Source: Rotaria sordida
Lineage: Eukaryota; Rotifera; Eurotatoria; Philodinida; Philodinidae
NCBI GenBank assembly: GCA_905250125.1
Contig: CAJNOL010000633.1
Span: 52,755-116,754 of the forward strand
Direction of reading: 5' to 3'
DNA length: 64,000 nt
Made by a program: the position numbers and the translations under genes
Notes under the pieces: generated by a model
Databases searched by the model: none
Told to the model about the DNA's origin: nothing
What the model saw: the letters and a program-made list of their open reading frames with translations, nothing else
Shown here: positions 29,459-43,300 of the stretch, one piece after another
How positions within the stretch are numbered: position 1 is the stretch's first letter
How the letters are laid out: the number at the start of each line of letters is the position of its first letter

Positions 29459-32443
29459 ATGACTACAAATAAACGTACATTTTCCTATATGATGAATCCG
29501 GTAGATAAATTTCATTAACTTAATTTGAATAATATTTTGTTTTTTATTCTTCTAGACTGTAGGCAAATATCATTATGGTCCTGGACATCCAATGAAACCT
29601 TATCGTGTTGAATTAACAAATTGTCTTGTATTAGAATATAAAATGCATAAAAAAATGAATGTAAATTATATTTGAAATTTTTCTTATTATTTTGTAAAAT
29701 TATTTCTCTTTTTTTGTTTTCTTCATAGATTTATTGTCCATCGGAAGCTAGTATTCATGATATGACACGTTTTCATTCAGAAGATTATGTTGATTTTCTT
29801 TCACGTGTTACACCAAATAGTCAAGAATTTCAACGTTTTTATTCAATTTATAATTTAGGCGATGATTGTCCTGTATTTACAGGTCTTTTTGATTTTTGTA
29901 AACTTTATACAGGTGCTTCATTATTATCAGCAACGAAACTTAATCATAAGGTTTTATATATTTATTCATTATGTTAATTGTTTTTTGTTTTTGTTTTTTA
30001 ATAGCAAAGTGATGTTGCTATTAATTGGGCAGGTGGTCTTCATCATGCGAAAAAATTTGAAGTAGAAAATTCAAATAAAACGATTAAAAAATTTCTTGTG
30101 TTTTTTAGGCATCAGGATTTTGTTATATTAATGATATTGTCATTGCTATTCTTGAATTACTCAAGTAAATTTTAAAATATAAAGAACCACCAAAAAAAAA
30201 AACAAGAAATGTTTTTTTTTTTTTCTTTTGTAAATTTTTTAAGATATCATGAACGTGTACTTTATATTGATATTGATGTTCATCATGGTGATGGTGTACA
30301 AGAAGCATTTTATTTTACTGATCGTGTTATGACTGTATCATTCCATAAATATGGAAATAATTTTTTTCCAGGAACTGGTTTGTTATATTTTAACAAAAAT
30401 AATATTTAAAATTAAACAAAGAAAGATTTTTTTTATAGGTAGTATGTATGAAATTGGAGCAGAAACTGGAAGATATTATTCAATTAATGTACCACTTCGT
30501 GAGGGTATTACAGATGATGGTTAGTAGATCAACTATATTTTATTCGAAAAATTAACTTTTTGTAATCTAAAGAATTTTTACAAGAAAACTGCAGTCATTT
30601 ATTAGAATATTGTAAAAAGATTATTATCAGAATGATCGTGAGTTGCATAAGATCGAACAATTTTAATGCTTGAGAAAACACTATAAGAGATAATTTGAAT
30701 TGCTTATTGAACTGAACGACTAAGATGTATTCGTGTCTATTACAACTTCTTAAAGATTAATATTTATTGAGATACGTTGTTATAAGTAAAATATCTGCTG
30801 ATCAATTTCAAGAGAGTAAGATCGATTACTATTTTTAGTTATATTATTCGACATTAATAATACTCATGTCACTTAATATAATTGATCGTACATTCGACCT
30901 TGTGTGTGTGTATATGAGAAATGTCATTTAAACGAATAAATCATATTTATTGGTTAAATGAAAGTTCCAAAAACTTATGTAAGAAATTTTATTTCTATAA
31001 TTATTTCTAAAGTTCTTATTTTCAAATTAGAAAAGAACTCATAATACTCCACTTCTGTTAGGTAATGATACATTACTATTGATTTATCTAAAAATATCCT
31101 CGAGCTATGTAGAATTGATGATAGTCAAAGAATTATTTATGGATGAATAAGTATAAACAATCCAAATATTTGCTTGAAAAATGATGTTTGTCTTTGTATA
31201 GTAATAGAAAAAAAGATCTATACAACCAAAGTTTATTCTATCCAAGTTATGCATTATACATAATGATTGTATTCTTCATCACTAGAACACATTCATAACT
31301 TCCGTAAAACATTTAAAGAAAACCCTTCTTTTTTTTTTTTACTGATCGGATATTTAAAAAAAAGTTTCTTTTTTGCTGCTCTTTATATGCTTCGTAATAT
31401 TTCTTCCCTGAAAGTTTTTTGAATTTTTCTCATGAGCTCTTCTTCCAAAATATCGAAAAGTAGGTGGAAGCCCTTCTTAAATCTCCATTAATAATAGTAT
31501 CTTCAAATGTGCAAATCGCAAGCTAATCAACTATGAAGAACGATATCTCTCTAACGATCAATTTTGTCCTTCTAAGGTTTATATTACATAGAAATAGATT
31601 TTCAATGAACTTTTTTTGGTTTTTAGACTATTATGAACTTGTTTTCAAGCCTGTAATATCTACTGTCATGCAATATTATCGTCCGAAATGTATTGTTCTT
31701 CAATGTGGTGCTGATTCACTTGGTGGTGATCGACTTGGTTGTTTTAATTTATCTATAAAAGGACATGGAAAATGTGTTTCATTTGTTATGGAACAAAATT
31801 TACCAGTGTAAATATTTATTTCATATTAAAAAAAAAAAGAAACGTTTTTATTAAATTTTCTTTTTCTTTTTTTAGTCTTGTTGTTGGTGGTGGTGGTTAT
31901 ACAGTTAAAAATGTAGCACGTTGTTGGACATATGAAACATCATTAATACTTAATGAACAACTTTCAAATGATATACCATTTCATGGTATGAAAAGATTTA
32001 TAAAAATAATAAAAAAAATATTTTTGTTTTTTTCTTTAGATTATATTGAATTTTTTGCACCTGATTGTCAATTACATCCGAATTTATTTAATCCAAAAAT
32101 TGAAAATGGAAATTCTCGACAGGTATAAAATTTTCATTTTTTTTTTTTTGTTAGTTGAAATTTTCATTTTAATCTTTTTATTTATTTTAGTATTTAGAAT
32201 TAATTGTTCAATTTGTTAATGAAAAATTACGTTTACTTGCTCATGCACCATCTGTACAAATGCATGATGTTCCACCTGATCTATTAGATACAGATAATCA
32301 TATTGGAGGAAAACCGACAAGGCGGTATGAAATAAAAGATTTTGTTTTTTTTTTTTTTTTTAGAATTTTATCGTTTTTACTTTAGTGCTGATGCATCAAA
32401 TGAATTTTATGATGATGATAATGATGTTGATCGAACTGATTAA
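29459..32443 (+). CDS. HDAC3: Class I histone deacetylase, HDAC3 type
   Basis: Zn-dependent lysine deacetylase, catalytic partner of NCoR/SMRT. Twelve exons (29459-29500, 29556-29660, 29729-29950, 30005-30061, 30109-30164, 30244-30377, 30439-30519, 31627-31807, 31876-31985, 32040-32122, 32191-32324, 32386-32443) give 420 aa (human 428). Features: [21 protein letters not shown]-like [20 protein letters not shown]; catalytic His pair [10 protein letters not shown] at about 136-137; metal-binding [68 protein letters not shown] with the catalytic Tyr. The tail [11 protein letters not shown] resembles the HDAC3 C-terminus, separating it from HDAC1/2. Intron 7 is 1107 nt without a recognised gene; the rest are 47-79 nt. 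Confidence 0.97.
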
Positions 32444-35404
32444 ATATACTTAAATATATCTTCATTTCTTTTTTTTCTTTCTTCTTTGGTGTACTGTGAT
32501 GTATCGGCTCAGTGTTCAGATAGTTATGAGAAAAGAAAAATTATTATTATATTGTTTTGTCTTCTTATCTTGAATATATGTTGTTATTATTAATCATGTC
32601 GGTTGTTTTTTTTTTCTTCTTCTTTTGATTCTTTATTCTAGATGAAAATTTTCTCTTTTTTAAAGACAATTTTACTTCAGGGTTTGATATTTTACCGACG
32701 AAGAATTAAGAAAATGGTTTATCTTATTTGTTAATATATAGTGTTTGTATAGGGCATAAAAAGAAGAAATATCACCAGGATAGAATTAGGCTCAGTACCG
32801 CATCTTCTAGAAAGAGATGCTTTTTCGATCAATATAGAGCTACGTAGCTCTATACTTCTATAAATAGTGTGAGATTTTAAGAAACTGATTAAATGAATTC
32901 ATGCATTAAATGAAAATTCATTACAAACAGATTAGTTACTTAAACCATTTGGTAGTTGTATGATCTTTTGTTTTTTGAATACCTATTGATTTTTACAAAT
33001 AACTATCCTAATGTTTGAATTCCCATGATAAAGTTTCAATAGTAATAGATTTTATTAAAATCCAATTATTTTAGATATATTACAACATTTTCAAAGTATT
33101 AAAATTCTTTTGTTTTCCATCTTCTTGCTCACAAAAAAAGAAACAGTAGAAAAAAATAAGTAGCTGAGTTTTTAGTAAATAACTATTAAATAGTATTTTA
33201 TATCTTCAAGAGTCACTCTAGGCTTGATACTCATTTCAGTGAAAAATATTAAAAAAAAACAATAAAATAATTTCGATAAATAATCAATAGCTTTCATCAA
33301 ATTTAATATAGCTATCAAACTGTATTTAGTAGTTTTGTAGATTAAATAGATAGATAGTAAAGAATACAAAATGAAATAAGTAGTTATGAAAATCTATCAA
33401 GTAGTACTAGAAATGTTTAAGTAGTACTGGAGACTACGTGGCTAGAGAATTAAGAATACACAAATGAAATAAGTAGCTTTAAATTTTTGCCTGTACAAAA
33501 ATCGTATCACTTTTAAAAATGAGCCATTTTATGGCAAATTTTCCTAAAGATATCGAAAATTTAACATGATTTAGTAATTTAATTACGAATTTTTTTGTTT
33601 TATGTATATAATTTAATTATGTCATTTAGAAAAAAAAGAAACTTATCTAGATTCATATTCATCATTTTTTACTTAAAAGAATGTTAGAATGAATATGAAT
33701 CGATAAGAGAAACTTGTAATTCGAATATGAGAATAATGAACCTAAAAGATTAATTTGAATGAAGTAGTTATTGAGTAAAATTTAATTAAACATGAAACTT
33801 AACATTTCTAATATGAATTGATCTCATCAGAGATTCATAATATATATATTTATATCTTATATGATAATGATAAAAAGAAATATTATGCATCAAGAATTCT
33901 TGTCTATCGCAAAATAATTTGTATTTTCTGTTATTCTAGAATGATTATATCAATAAATTTATAATTTATCAAGTAAGTATTTGTTTATTTTTCCTATATT
34001 TTCAATATTTTAGACAATTATTGATTTATTATTTCAACTAGAAAAAAAAGATGCCAGTAATAGTTTTAATTAGAAAATCTCTTGTAAAATAATTCTTATC
34101 ATGAAGAATATTTAAAAATCGTAGTTGAAAAACTATCATCACCATATATTGTCTATCTACTATACACTAAAAAATCAATCTGTTTTTTTTTTATCGACAA
34201 ATAAATCTTTCAAATTTCCAGATCTCTTTCATTGATCAATACATTTCCTGAAGGAGTATGTGTAAATGTCAGGAAATTATTACTATCTATTGACGTATCA
34301 AGAATAGGTCTATTGAAAAAAGAAATAATAGAGCATATAATTATGATGGAAGAATAAATGATAACAAAAAAGAAAACTAATGTCTGTCATTCTTTACCAA
34401 GAGATATTTCCGTGAAAAAGGACAAAACCTTGAATAAATGATGTGTTATCAATAATAGTAAGCGGAAAAAAAAAGAACCAATATTTCGATTAATATTTTT
34501 AAGTATAAGGAATTAATAGAAGATTAAGATTGTCTAAAAAACAAAAAACAAAAGATAGAAATTTATCAATCATTCTATTGCCAAAGAGAAAAAAAAACGA
34601 ATATTTAATTGTTTTAGTTACTAGATATTTCGAAGAAACATTACAAAAACAAAAATCTTCTATAAAATATGTTATTAATTTCATATTTGAAATGACAGTC
34701 TCATTGATAAAATATTTTTTATAATCGAAAACCTTCATGAATAATATATATATTACTAGTCGATTAAATTCTGTTTTTTCTTCATTAGTATTCGAGTATT
34801 TATTTAAGTTGAAAATGGTTTTTTCTTTAATATTATGCTTAAGATTGAGTATAGAGTTATGATATTTAAAATGAATGTTAATTACTCTATTCCATCGTAC
34901 ACATTTATATATAAATCAATAGCAGAATATGTTGTACTATAACGAAAAAAAAAAACACATAACTTCATGATCGCTATTTGAATAGAACATAAGAAAAAGA
35001 CGACGATTTAAATCATTATTTGATTGTTTGAAAGTAGATTGACTAGTTATTAGCAATAAATTGAGAATCATATGTAAAAAAAAAGGTAATCGTTTTTAAT
35101 ATTTGTTTTGATATAGAAGTATAATTGTATCATGTTTTTTTTTAATGATTAACGAAAGCCTTTTCTTTGCTTTAAAGAAAATAGTTTCCCAAAAAAAAAA
35201 CAAAAACAAAGAACGTTTTGTGTTAAAAGAAGAAAGAAAAAAAAATTAAAATAGCTTTTTCTCTATTCTTTTTTTTTTTATTTTCATTCACAGAAAACTA
35301 TCGATGCTATTCATTGTGAGCTGTTTATGATAAAAACACAATGAATTAAAATAAAATGATTTTTTCAAAGTGCACATGCATCAAATAATTGATTATCGAT
35401 CTTC
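32444..35404. other. Intergenic region, about 3 kb, no gene recognised
   Basis: Very AT-rich. Short direct repeats of the type aagtagt(t/a) recur at 33160-33480. Two overlapping ORFs near 34500-34738 on opposite strands show no domain. No RNA gene or clear inverted repeat seen. The end presumably holds the promoter of the galactosyltransferase gene. Confidence 0.4.
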
Positions 35405-38055
35405 ATGTTTCAAAATAGACGTACTGTCTTTCTGTTTATTTGTTCAATTGTTTTTGTTCAAGCACTTTATTATATTGCTACATTACAAATTAAAAAAAGT
35501 CAACCACCTATTATACATACTTCATCTATATTAATATCAACATCACTTTATAATAAATCGTCAGATAAACATCTACCCTCCGTCCGACAAACACAAACGC
35601 GTCTAAATGCTTCAAATTCAACAGAAGTAAGTCAATTATAATTAATATACAATTTCTCTGTTAGCTATAAGACATGAAAAAAAAATATAAGAGAAATACA
35701 ATTATGCAACATAAACAACACACAAAATGAGTGATAATAATAATAGATTTCTTTTTTGTTTTAAGAAGACTAATTACACTGTCGGTTTCAAATCAGTGAA
35801 TATATCACATAATCTCACAATAAATAACTCAAGTCTCAATATACCGCTTAATCTTACTACTACTTCTACTGCTACTACTACTACTACTACCATTAAAACA
35901 ACAACTCTATCAACAATATTAATCCCATTTTTAAATGCATCACTATATTCATCTTTTAATTTTACTAAACCATCTGTAGATATTTATAATTCTCTACCAA
36001 TTTGTAATTTTTCCATATTAAATAATGATACATCAGTATATAAAGTAATTATTAGTCAAACACTTCATTCATATGATATTATTGAACAACGTTATGGAAA
36101 AAATTTATATCCAGGTGGACATTATATTCCACAAGAATGTCGAACAGAACAACGTTTAGCTCTTATTATATGTTATCGTAATCGTGAACAACATTTAAAA
36201 ATGTTTCTTGATAATATTCATCCATTTTTACAAAAACAACAACTTGATTATACAATATTTATTATTAATCAAAATGGAAATGATCAATTTAATCGTGCTG
36301 CTTTATTTAATGTTGGTTATTTAGAAGCTATGAAATTATATCCATATGATTGTTTTATTTTTCATGATGTTGATCTTTTACCAGAAGATTTAAGAAATAT
36401 TTATAAATGTGGAGATCAACCAAGACATATGTATGTTTTAAGAACAAGATTTCTATTTATATATGTATATATATATATATAGGTTGACAACTTATTTTCC
36501 TAGACTATTTTCTATTCTACATCATCGAGCATAATAAATCTTATTTTCATCATATTGAATAGACCTTTCAGTTTTATTCAATCTCATTTATACAAGTATT
36601 CGAAGGTCTATCGATTCATATTTTCACATTAACTTGACATAATGAATACTAAAGAATAAATAATGATTACAATTTTTTCTTTTTTACTAGAAAATTTTTA
36701 GTTTGTGTCTTATTCGACTAATTTAATTTCTAAAACATTCTATATTCAATCTATATTAGAGATATGCGAGAACATGAGAGAGAAAAATTGTCGAGATTAC
36801 AAGAAAAAAAAGATTCTCCTAACCGAAATTAAAGATCATAGTTAAATATTCTCTAGTTTTAAGCGGATTATCTTATAAATCAGAAGAACATAATTCAAGA
36901 GAGATGACTCGAACAAAAAAAAAATGCTAGTCATTCACTAAATAAACCAAAAAAAAAAGACCGAGTACTGAAAGATTTCTTTTGTAGATGTGGTACAAAA
37001 AAATTCTCAAATAATTTTCTCTAGACCGGAACCAAATTAGATTTACCGAGACCACTAGAAGAAAAGTTACTGGAACCGAGACTACTCGAAAAGAAGTTAC
37101 CGGGACTAGGACCTTGAGAAAAGAATCTATCGGGACTAGTAGAAGAGAAGTTACTAGGGCCGGAAGCATTAAAAAGAAAACTACCGGAATCGGAACTACT
37201 AGAAATGAAATTACCGGGTTCATTGAAGAAGAAGCTATGGGAATCGGCACCATTAGAAAAGAAGCTACTGGGACTGGGACCTTGAGAAAAGAATCTATTG
37301 GGATCACTAGAAAAGAAATTGCCGGGATTGAAACGAAAAAAAAAGCACATTCTCGCATATGTCAAATTTACATTGATACTTTCACCATAAATCACATCTA
37401 GCTGCCTTCTTTTTTGATACTTCTAGCGGCATCTCTTTCTTGCAAGTTAATTACGCAAGAATTGTTTAACACTGATGTCAAATAATTTCGCATCTTTTCA
37501 GCTTTTTGTTTTTTTGATGGTCACTTTTTCTTGTAATATTTTTCTACATAACATTAACTTGTTTTTTTAAAATTTATTTTTTTTTTACCTTGATTTAATT
37601 AAAATTTGATTTAAATTTTTAGGTCTGTAGCTGTTGATAAATTTAATTATAAATTACTTTATTCAACATTATTTGGTGGTGTAACAGCATTTAGTTTATC
37701 AGATTTTGTTGGTACACATGGTTATCCAACAGTTTATTGGGGATGGGGTGGTGAAGATGATGATATGTATTTACGTGTTGTTAAAAAACTAAAAAAATCC
37801 ATAACACGTTATCCGATGGAAATTGCTCGATATAAAATGGTTCGTACACATGATCATACATCAGGTAAAGCAAATCCACATCGTCATACAATATTATATT
37901 CAAAATATGATTATAATCTTGATGGTATAAATGCAACAAATTATACATTGCATAATATAGAATTTTATAAATTATTTACGTTAATTAATGTAACATTAAC
38001 TGAAGAACCATTTGAACATATACGTGCACGTTTACATATAAAAAAGAAAAAATGA
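35405..38055 (+). CDS. Beta-1,4-galactosyltransferase family (GT7) protein
   Basis: Type II Golgi glycosyltransferase transferring Gal (or GalNAc in some invertebrate members) from UDP-sugar to GlcNAc. Exons 35405-35626, 35766-36430 and 37623-38055 give 439 aa. A signal anchor is at residues 9-27 (FLFICSIVFVQALYYIATL); a Thr/Ser/Asn-rich stem includes a poly-Thr run encoded by (act)n at 35870-35900. The catalytic domain has RLALIICYRNREQHLKMFL, FNRAALFNVGYLEA, the metal-binding DVD in FHDVDLLPEDLRN, and the family hallmark YWGWGGEDDDMYLRV. The C-terminal part keeps HDHTSGKANPHR. Intron 2 is 1192 nt and contains a minisatellite. B4GALT1-7 cannot be separated by eye, so no symbol is given. Confidence 0.92.
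37020..37350. repeat. 30/24-bp minisatellite in galactosyltransferase intron 2
   Basis: About eleven imperfect units of roughly 30 bp (some 24) like ggaatcggaactactagaaa-gaa-ttaccg follow one another. Because unit lengths are multiples of three and lack stops, ORFs open in three frames (37358-36927 and 37395-37021 minus, 37114-37401 plus), encoding repetitive Ser/Phe/Pro or Gly/Thr/Glu peptides; none looks like a gene. The left flank matches the copy at 1195-1310. Confidence 0.8.
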
Positions 38056-38408
38056 AATGATGCAATTATTTTACTTTTATGAGAATAAATTTATCTCATT
38101 ATATTATCTGTGATGATACAAATAATAATGGATTTATTGGTTTTTTTTTGTTTTCTATCTAATTGTTATAAGAGAAAAAGAAAAACAAAATTAAAATATA
38201 TAAGAATGAATCATTTAGTCATTATGTGTTTTATGGATGAATGAACTTTTTGACTTTCTTTTTTTTTTTTTTTCTTTGTTTGTTTTTATATATATTTCTT
38301 CTTTATTTGTTATATATTTAATCGATGATAAATATAAGAAAAAAAAAAACCTAATGACAATATAAAAATAGAAATAAAATTTTAGTATTTTATAGATAAA
38401 TATTCATC

Positions 38409-40274
38409 ATGTCGTATATGTTACCACATTTACATAATGGCTGGCAAGTTGATCAAGCCATTCTATCGGAAGAAGATAAAGTTGTTGTTATTCGTTTTGG
38501 ACATGATTGGGATCCAACATGTATGAAAATGGATGAAGTTTTATATAAAGTTGCAGAAAAAATAAAAAATTTTACTGTTATTTATTTGGTTGATATTACG
38601 GAAACACCAGATTTTAATAAAATGTAAGTGTAAATATATTCATTAGACGTAGTTATATTTTGTTTATGTTTTATTTAAATCAATATCTTCAGAACTTAGT
38701 GAATTAGATCATTGGACTATATCAATATTGGACAAAAAAAAAGAATAGAAATTGAACGAAAGAATCCGATCTAAGCGGGTAGGTTCGAACTAAGAGGAGA
38801 CCATCTCTAGTCTATTTCTAAGGATGAAAAGTTTACAAATTGATGTTACTTGAAGACAAAATTTGCAGTTAATAGAACTCATTTTTTTGTTGCTATAGAA
38901 GATGAAACGCTGGAGTATCTACAACATACGAATAGAAGAAAATTATTAATTCGGAATTTCTCTTGAAATAATCTCATGTGGGAACCTCTTCAAATGTTAA
39001 ATCACTTTTCGACCGAGGCGATATTTCGAGCTTTCGTTCTTGAGATATCGAAATTTTATTAGGTTAGCTCCGATCCTTCTCGGATCACGTGAAAATCGAG
39101 TTTCGACTTCAAACTTTGCACGAACAAAGTTCTCAATGAGGTTATATTATTGAGCGAGATATAACTTGTTCTAATATCTCCTATCATGAGCTATTCCAAT
39201 ATTCGAAATTCTCTCATGTGTAAAAGTAAATTTTATTCAACTAATCTCATTAAAAACTTTTTCATACAAAATTTGAAGTTGAAAATAGATATTTCAAGGA
39301 CAAAGGCCCAGATAACCAGTCCATTCTAGACTTTTATTACTCATCAAATGAACATCGTCTCGGTCGAAAAACGATTTGACATATGGAGATGTTTTCTTAT
39401 CATTAGTAAATCATTACAGATTAGAGTTTTGAATAGATTTTTACCCAGAGTGGAAGCCGAGAAGGTCGACGTCTCTCCAAAGATCGGGTTAGACCTTTTT
39501 TTTTCGACTTATGATCATTTTATTGAATTTTTAGCATAGTGCAGAATATTACGAAAAACAAAAAGTAATAGAAAGTTTCAGCTCAGATGAATGCTTCTTC
39601 TATAAGATAACATGTTTGCAAAAAAACAACTTTCTCACAAAAGCTTCTGGAAAAGTTTATTTTATTAGGTATTTCTATCTTAAAAATAAAACTCATTCGT
39701 GTGAACTGAAACTTTCAGAATATAAGAAGTACCATGAAATTTATTATTGAAGAAAAATTTCAGATGGATTTTGTCGTAATGTTCTGCACTATGTTGAACA
39801 TTCAATTTAAACGACTATAACTCGAGGAGAAAGGTCTAAGGAAACAAACCTTCTTAAAGTTTGCATTTAAACCAAGCGTCCTACTTAAGAGCAAAATACG
39901 AGTTCAAATAAAGAGTAATCATTTGGAGAGATTCTCTTATAAGTTTAAATAGAAACTGTCAAGTTAACACAAGTATAACAAAGATGAAATGACTTCTTTT
40001 TCTCTTGTTATTTTCAATTAAATGATATTTCACTTAATTCATTTACTTTTTGTTTTCTAGGTATGAATTATATGATCCATGTACGGTTATGTTTTTCTAT
40101 CGTAATAAACATATTATGATCGATCTTGGTACAGGCAATAACAATAAAATAAGTTGGGCTTTAGAAGATACACAAGAATTTATTGATATTGTTGAAACTG
40201 TTTATCGTGGCGCTCGTAAAGGTCGTGGTTTGGTTATTTCACCAAAAGATTATTCTACAAAATATCGTTATTAG
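38409..40274 (+). CDS. TXNL4A: U5 snRNP 15-kDa protein / Dim1
   Basis: Thioredoxin-fold spliceosome component of U5 and the U4/U6.U5 tri-snRNP. Exons 38409-38623 and 40061-40274 give 142 aa, the exact length of human TXNL4A. Nearly the whole sequence is recognisable: MSYMLPHLHNGWQVDQAILS, VVVIRFGHDWDPTCMKMDEV, YLVDITETPDFNKMYELYDP, CTVMFFYRNKHIMIDLGTGN, YRGARKGRGLVISPKDYSTK. The redox pair of thioredoxins is absent, as normal for Dim1 (DPTC). The single intron is 1437 nt, unusually long for this window, and contains two foldback repeats. PUS10 starts 113 bp after the stop on the same strand. Confidence 0.98.
38990..39310. repeat. Foldback family A, diverged copy in TXNL4A intron
   Basis: The left arm tttcgacttcaaactttgca, then cgaacaaagttctcaatgag, pairs with the reverse complement of 39230-39290 (ttcaacttcaaattttgtat, gaaaaagtttttaatgagat). 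The arm core is that of the copies at 3204, 42950, 47820 and 61720. Confidence 0.65.
39534..39794. repeat. Foldback element in TXNL4A intron
   Basis: The left end catagtgcagaatattacga pairs with the right end tcgtaatgttctgcactatg; the inner part gaaagtttcagctcag...gaatg pairs with cattcgtgtgaactgaaactttc. Total about 260 bp, non-coding. The outermost 20 bp differ at one position between the arms. Confidence 0.75.
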
Positions 40275-40386
40275 TCTCTATCTGTCTGTTTCTTATTTCT
40301 TTTTTGTAATAAAATAAACTTGATTTGTCTTTGTGAACATATATATAAATATATATATATATCTTCATTTGTCAATGCTTGATTAA

Positions 40387-43300
40387 ATGAATTATGGATT
40401 TGAAAAAAAAACTCGACAACTGTTTGTAGATATGACAACAGATCAAATGATAACAACTAATGCTTATCGATTGTTTATAAATCGTTTATGTCAATCTTGT
40501 CCTTTAAAAAATCATTGTTGTTTGCTAAACAAATTTATTGAAGAACAGGTAGATTTTTTGTTTTTCCTCGTATAAAAATAAGAATAAAGAAATCGAATGA
40601 TTATATTCTTTAAATAATCTTTGAAGACAAAAAAAAAAAAAAAAAAAAAAAGAACTTCTTATTTTGTTATTATAGGAAAGAATATCACTTGAATCGACTT
40701 CACTAAATCGTTCTGATATACAAACAATAGATAAGAATCTTAATGTTTCATCTCTTCAACATTGTTTTCTATGTCTTGATATTTTACATCGTTATACTTC
40801 CGATGAATTTGTTCAACAAGTAAGATTTGTATTGTTTGTTTTTTTAAAATTTATATATTTGTTTATTAAATTAAAGATTAAACAAGTTGCTCAATTAACA
40901 ACAATTGATTTTCAAACATTTTGTTGTAATCTTTCTTTACCAATGAATTTATTTATTCGACATGTAAATTTAAAAAATTCATTTCCTGTATAGAGTCTTT
41001 CCAAAAGTTCGAACAAAACGTAAATAATTCCTCGGACAATTCTCTAGGGATATAAATATATTTCAGTTCGATCACATATTCATTAAGAGTAATCCGCCGC
41101 TTTTCGGATTTTCTGAAGAAAAACGCATCAGAGAAATTTGAAGTTTTCAGGACAGATAGATCTTGACGAGTAGAACAAAAGTTGTCATAGACTCAAAATT
41201 TCCATTCTCAAGGAACGAGAATGCATCTCATACTGGATTTTCTAGCAGTTTCTAAATGCACCGAGGTGTTTATACATTTATGCTTACTTTTCTATTTGAG
41301 ATTGTTATACGATTTTCGTTTCTAGGAACGCGCAATGCGAAAGTGGCTTCATCTTGAATAGTGTACAGTATATGTGATACACTGAAGAAGCAGTGGTATT
41401 TCTGTACCATTTTCATAAAAAAGTTGCTTTGAGAAACATGAGGTTTGCTACTTCCGTTATGTAAACTTGATTTTCTAACGTTTAAAGACAATTTTTGTAC
41501 TCAGTAGATGGATACTACTTCAGACTATACAATGTCCACAAAAAAAAAAGAAAAGCTTTGACTCATCAATGCTAGCTTATTTAAATTTGATCATGAGTAA
41601 AAATCTCTTTTAGTTCTGACTTCTTTCAATGCTTTGAATTGTTGAGAAGTTATTTACAAGTCCTTTTTTTTTTCGTTCGGACTTTTGGAACATTCTCTAT
41701 ATCAATTAAAATATTTTTATAGACATATTTACTAAAGTTTTTAACAAAATTTGTTGGCGAATGTAATGAAAAAGATTTGCCTATTATTAAAGATCAATGG
41801 CGAAATCTAATGATTGATCGATTAGAAGAAGAACTTAAACGACCATATGAAATTGATGTATTAAAAACAAAAAATAATAAAATTATTATCTTTTAAATTT
41901 TATTCATTATTTTAGAGTCCTTTCGAAATTAATATAACATTTGAATTTAATAAAGAAAATGAAGAACTTAATTTTTTGTAAGTTAATTATTTTAAAGAAT
42001 TTAAATTAAAGAAATACTAAATATTTTCTTTGTTGTTGTTTCTTTTTTTAAGAAGAAAATTTCGTTATGCTGATAATCCTAAATTACAAGTAAGATGTTG
42101 TTTAATTAAATTATATGACCATTGTTTATTTTTCTTATCAGTACCAATAAGAATAGCATCACTTGTACAATAGAGATTTTTTTGATATTGAAGTTGATTT
42201 AATGTTGTTAAAATAGTCCATTGATTTGTATAAATATTATATCTGGAAAATAGAAATATAAGAGAAATTTGTTAATATACAAAATCAAAATAATTAATTA
42301 GAAATATGATTAAGAAGCTATTATATGAATAATTTAGAATGTAACGAGACAAATAAGATTAAACTTTTAGTTATAGTAAATTGGAGTATCTAATTTTAGC
42401 AAATCAAGATTCCTGATTTTTGAAAACATAGAGATAGAATAATTCCAGTGTTTTATCCAGCGCAATGGTAGAAGAGGAAGTCCTGTCTTGTGCCTTTTAT
42501 ACCACATGCCATGTGTCCGTCTGCCTCTAAAAATAGATATTCGCTTCCATGGATTTTGAAAGTCCATCCGAATGAGAAAATCTAGATAATATACTAATTA
42601 ATGTCCTTGTCGAATCTCAGTCATTGTTAAACAGTTACAGCCATGATGGTTTAATACTTGTTTGGCTTATAGCCTCAAATCTATTTGGTAGCATGTTGAC
42701 TACATGGTCATTTACATTAGCCTTTGCTATGAATGTTCATGAAAACAATTTTGAACTAATGACGGAAGTTTCCTAACTGATCAATCACTTTTGAATCGTG
42801 ACTATGCAGACGCTAATAAATTATGAATATTCTAAAAAAGAGTTCGAACTCTAAGCTTATTGCTGCTGATATAATGCATTTTTACAACATTTTTTAATAC
42901 AATGCCGTGGCTGCCTTTACTTACAATAAGAAAAATGTTTTTCGAATTTCGATTTGAAACTTTGCACAGAGGCAAACCTCAACGAGAATAGTTGATTGTG
43001 AAAATCAACACTTTTACGATAAACTATTCTCATCAAAGCCTATCTCTATGTAAAGTTTCGAATCAAAATTCGAAAACCGTTTTTTCTAGAATATCTGAGA
43101 GAACCAAAATTCATATGTCATTAGGGTCTGTATGATATTCATAATCTCAACTTGAAGTGATAAATCAATTGAGGAATCTTTCCTTGTTCGCTATCTTTTT
43201 CTTCCAAACTTCATCTAGCATCAATTTCGTCTCTAAACTAATATCCTACATGCAAAGTAGTTGAAAGCTTACTGTTCAATTGAAATAACATTAATACTTG

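Noticed and set aside
36927..37401. Three overlapping ORFs of 95-143 aa
   Set aside because: All arise from a stop-free minisatellite whose units are multiples of three; peptides are repetitive and lie in an intron.
38761..38820. Possible tRNA B box (ggttcgaac)
   Set aside because: No A box at suitable spacing and no cloverleaf pairing.
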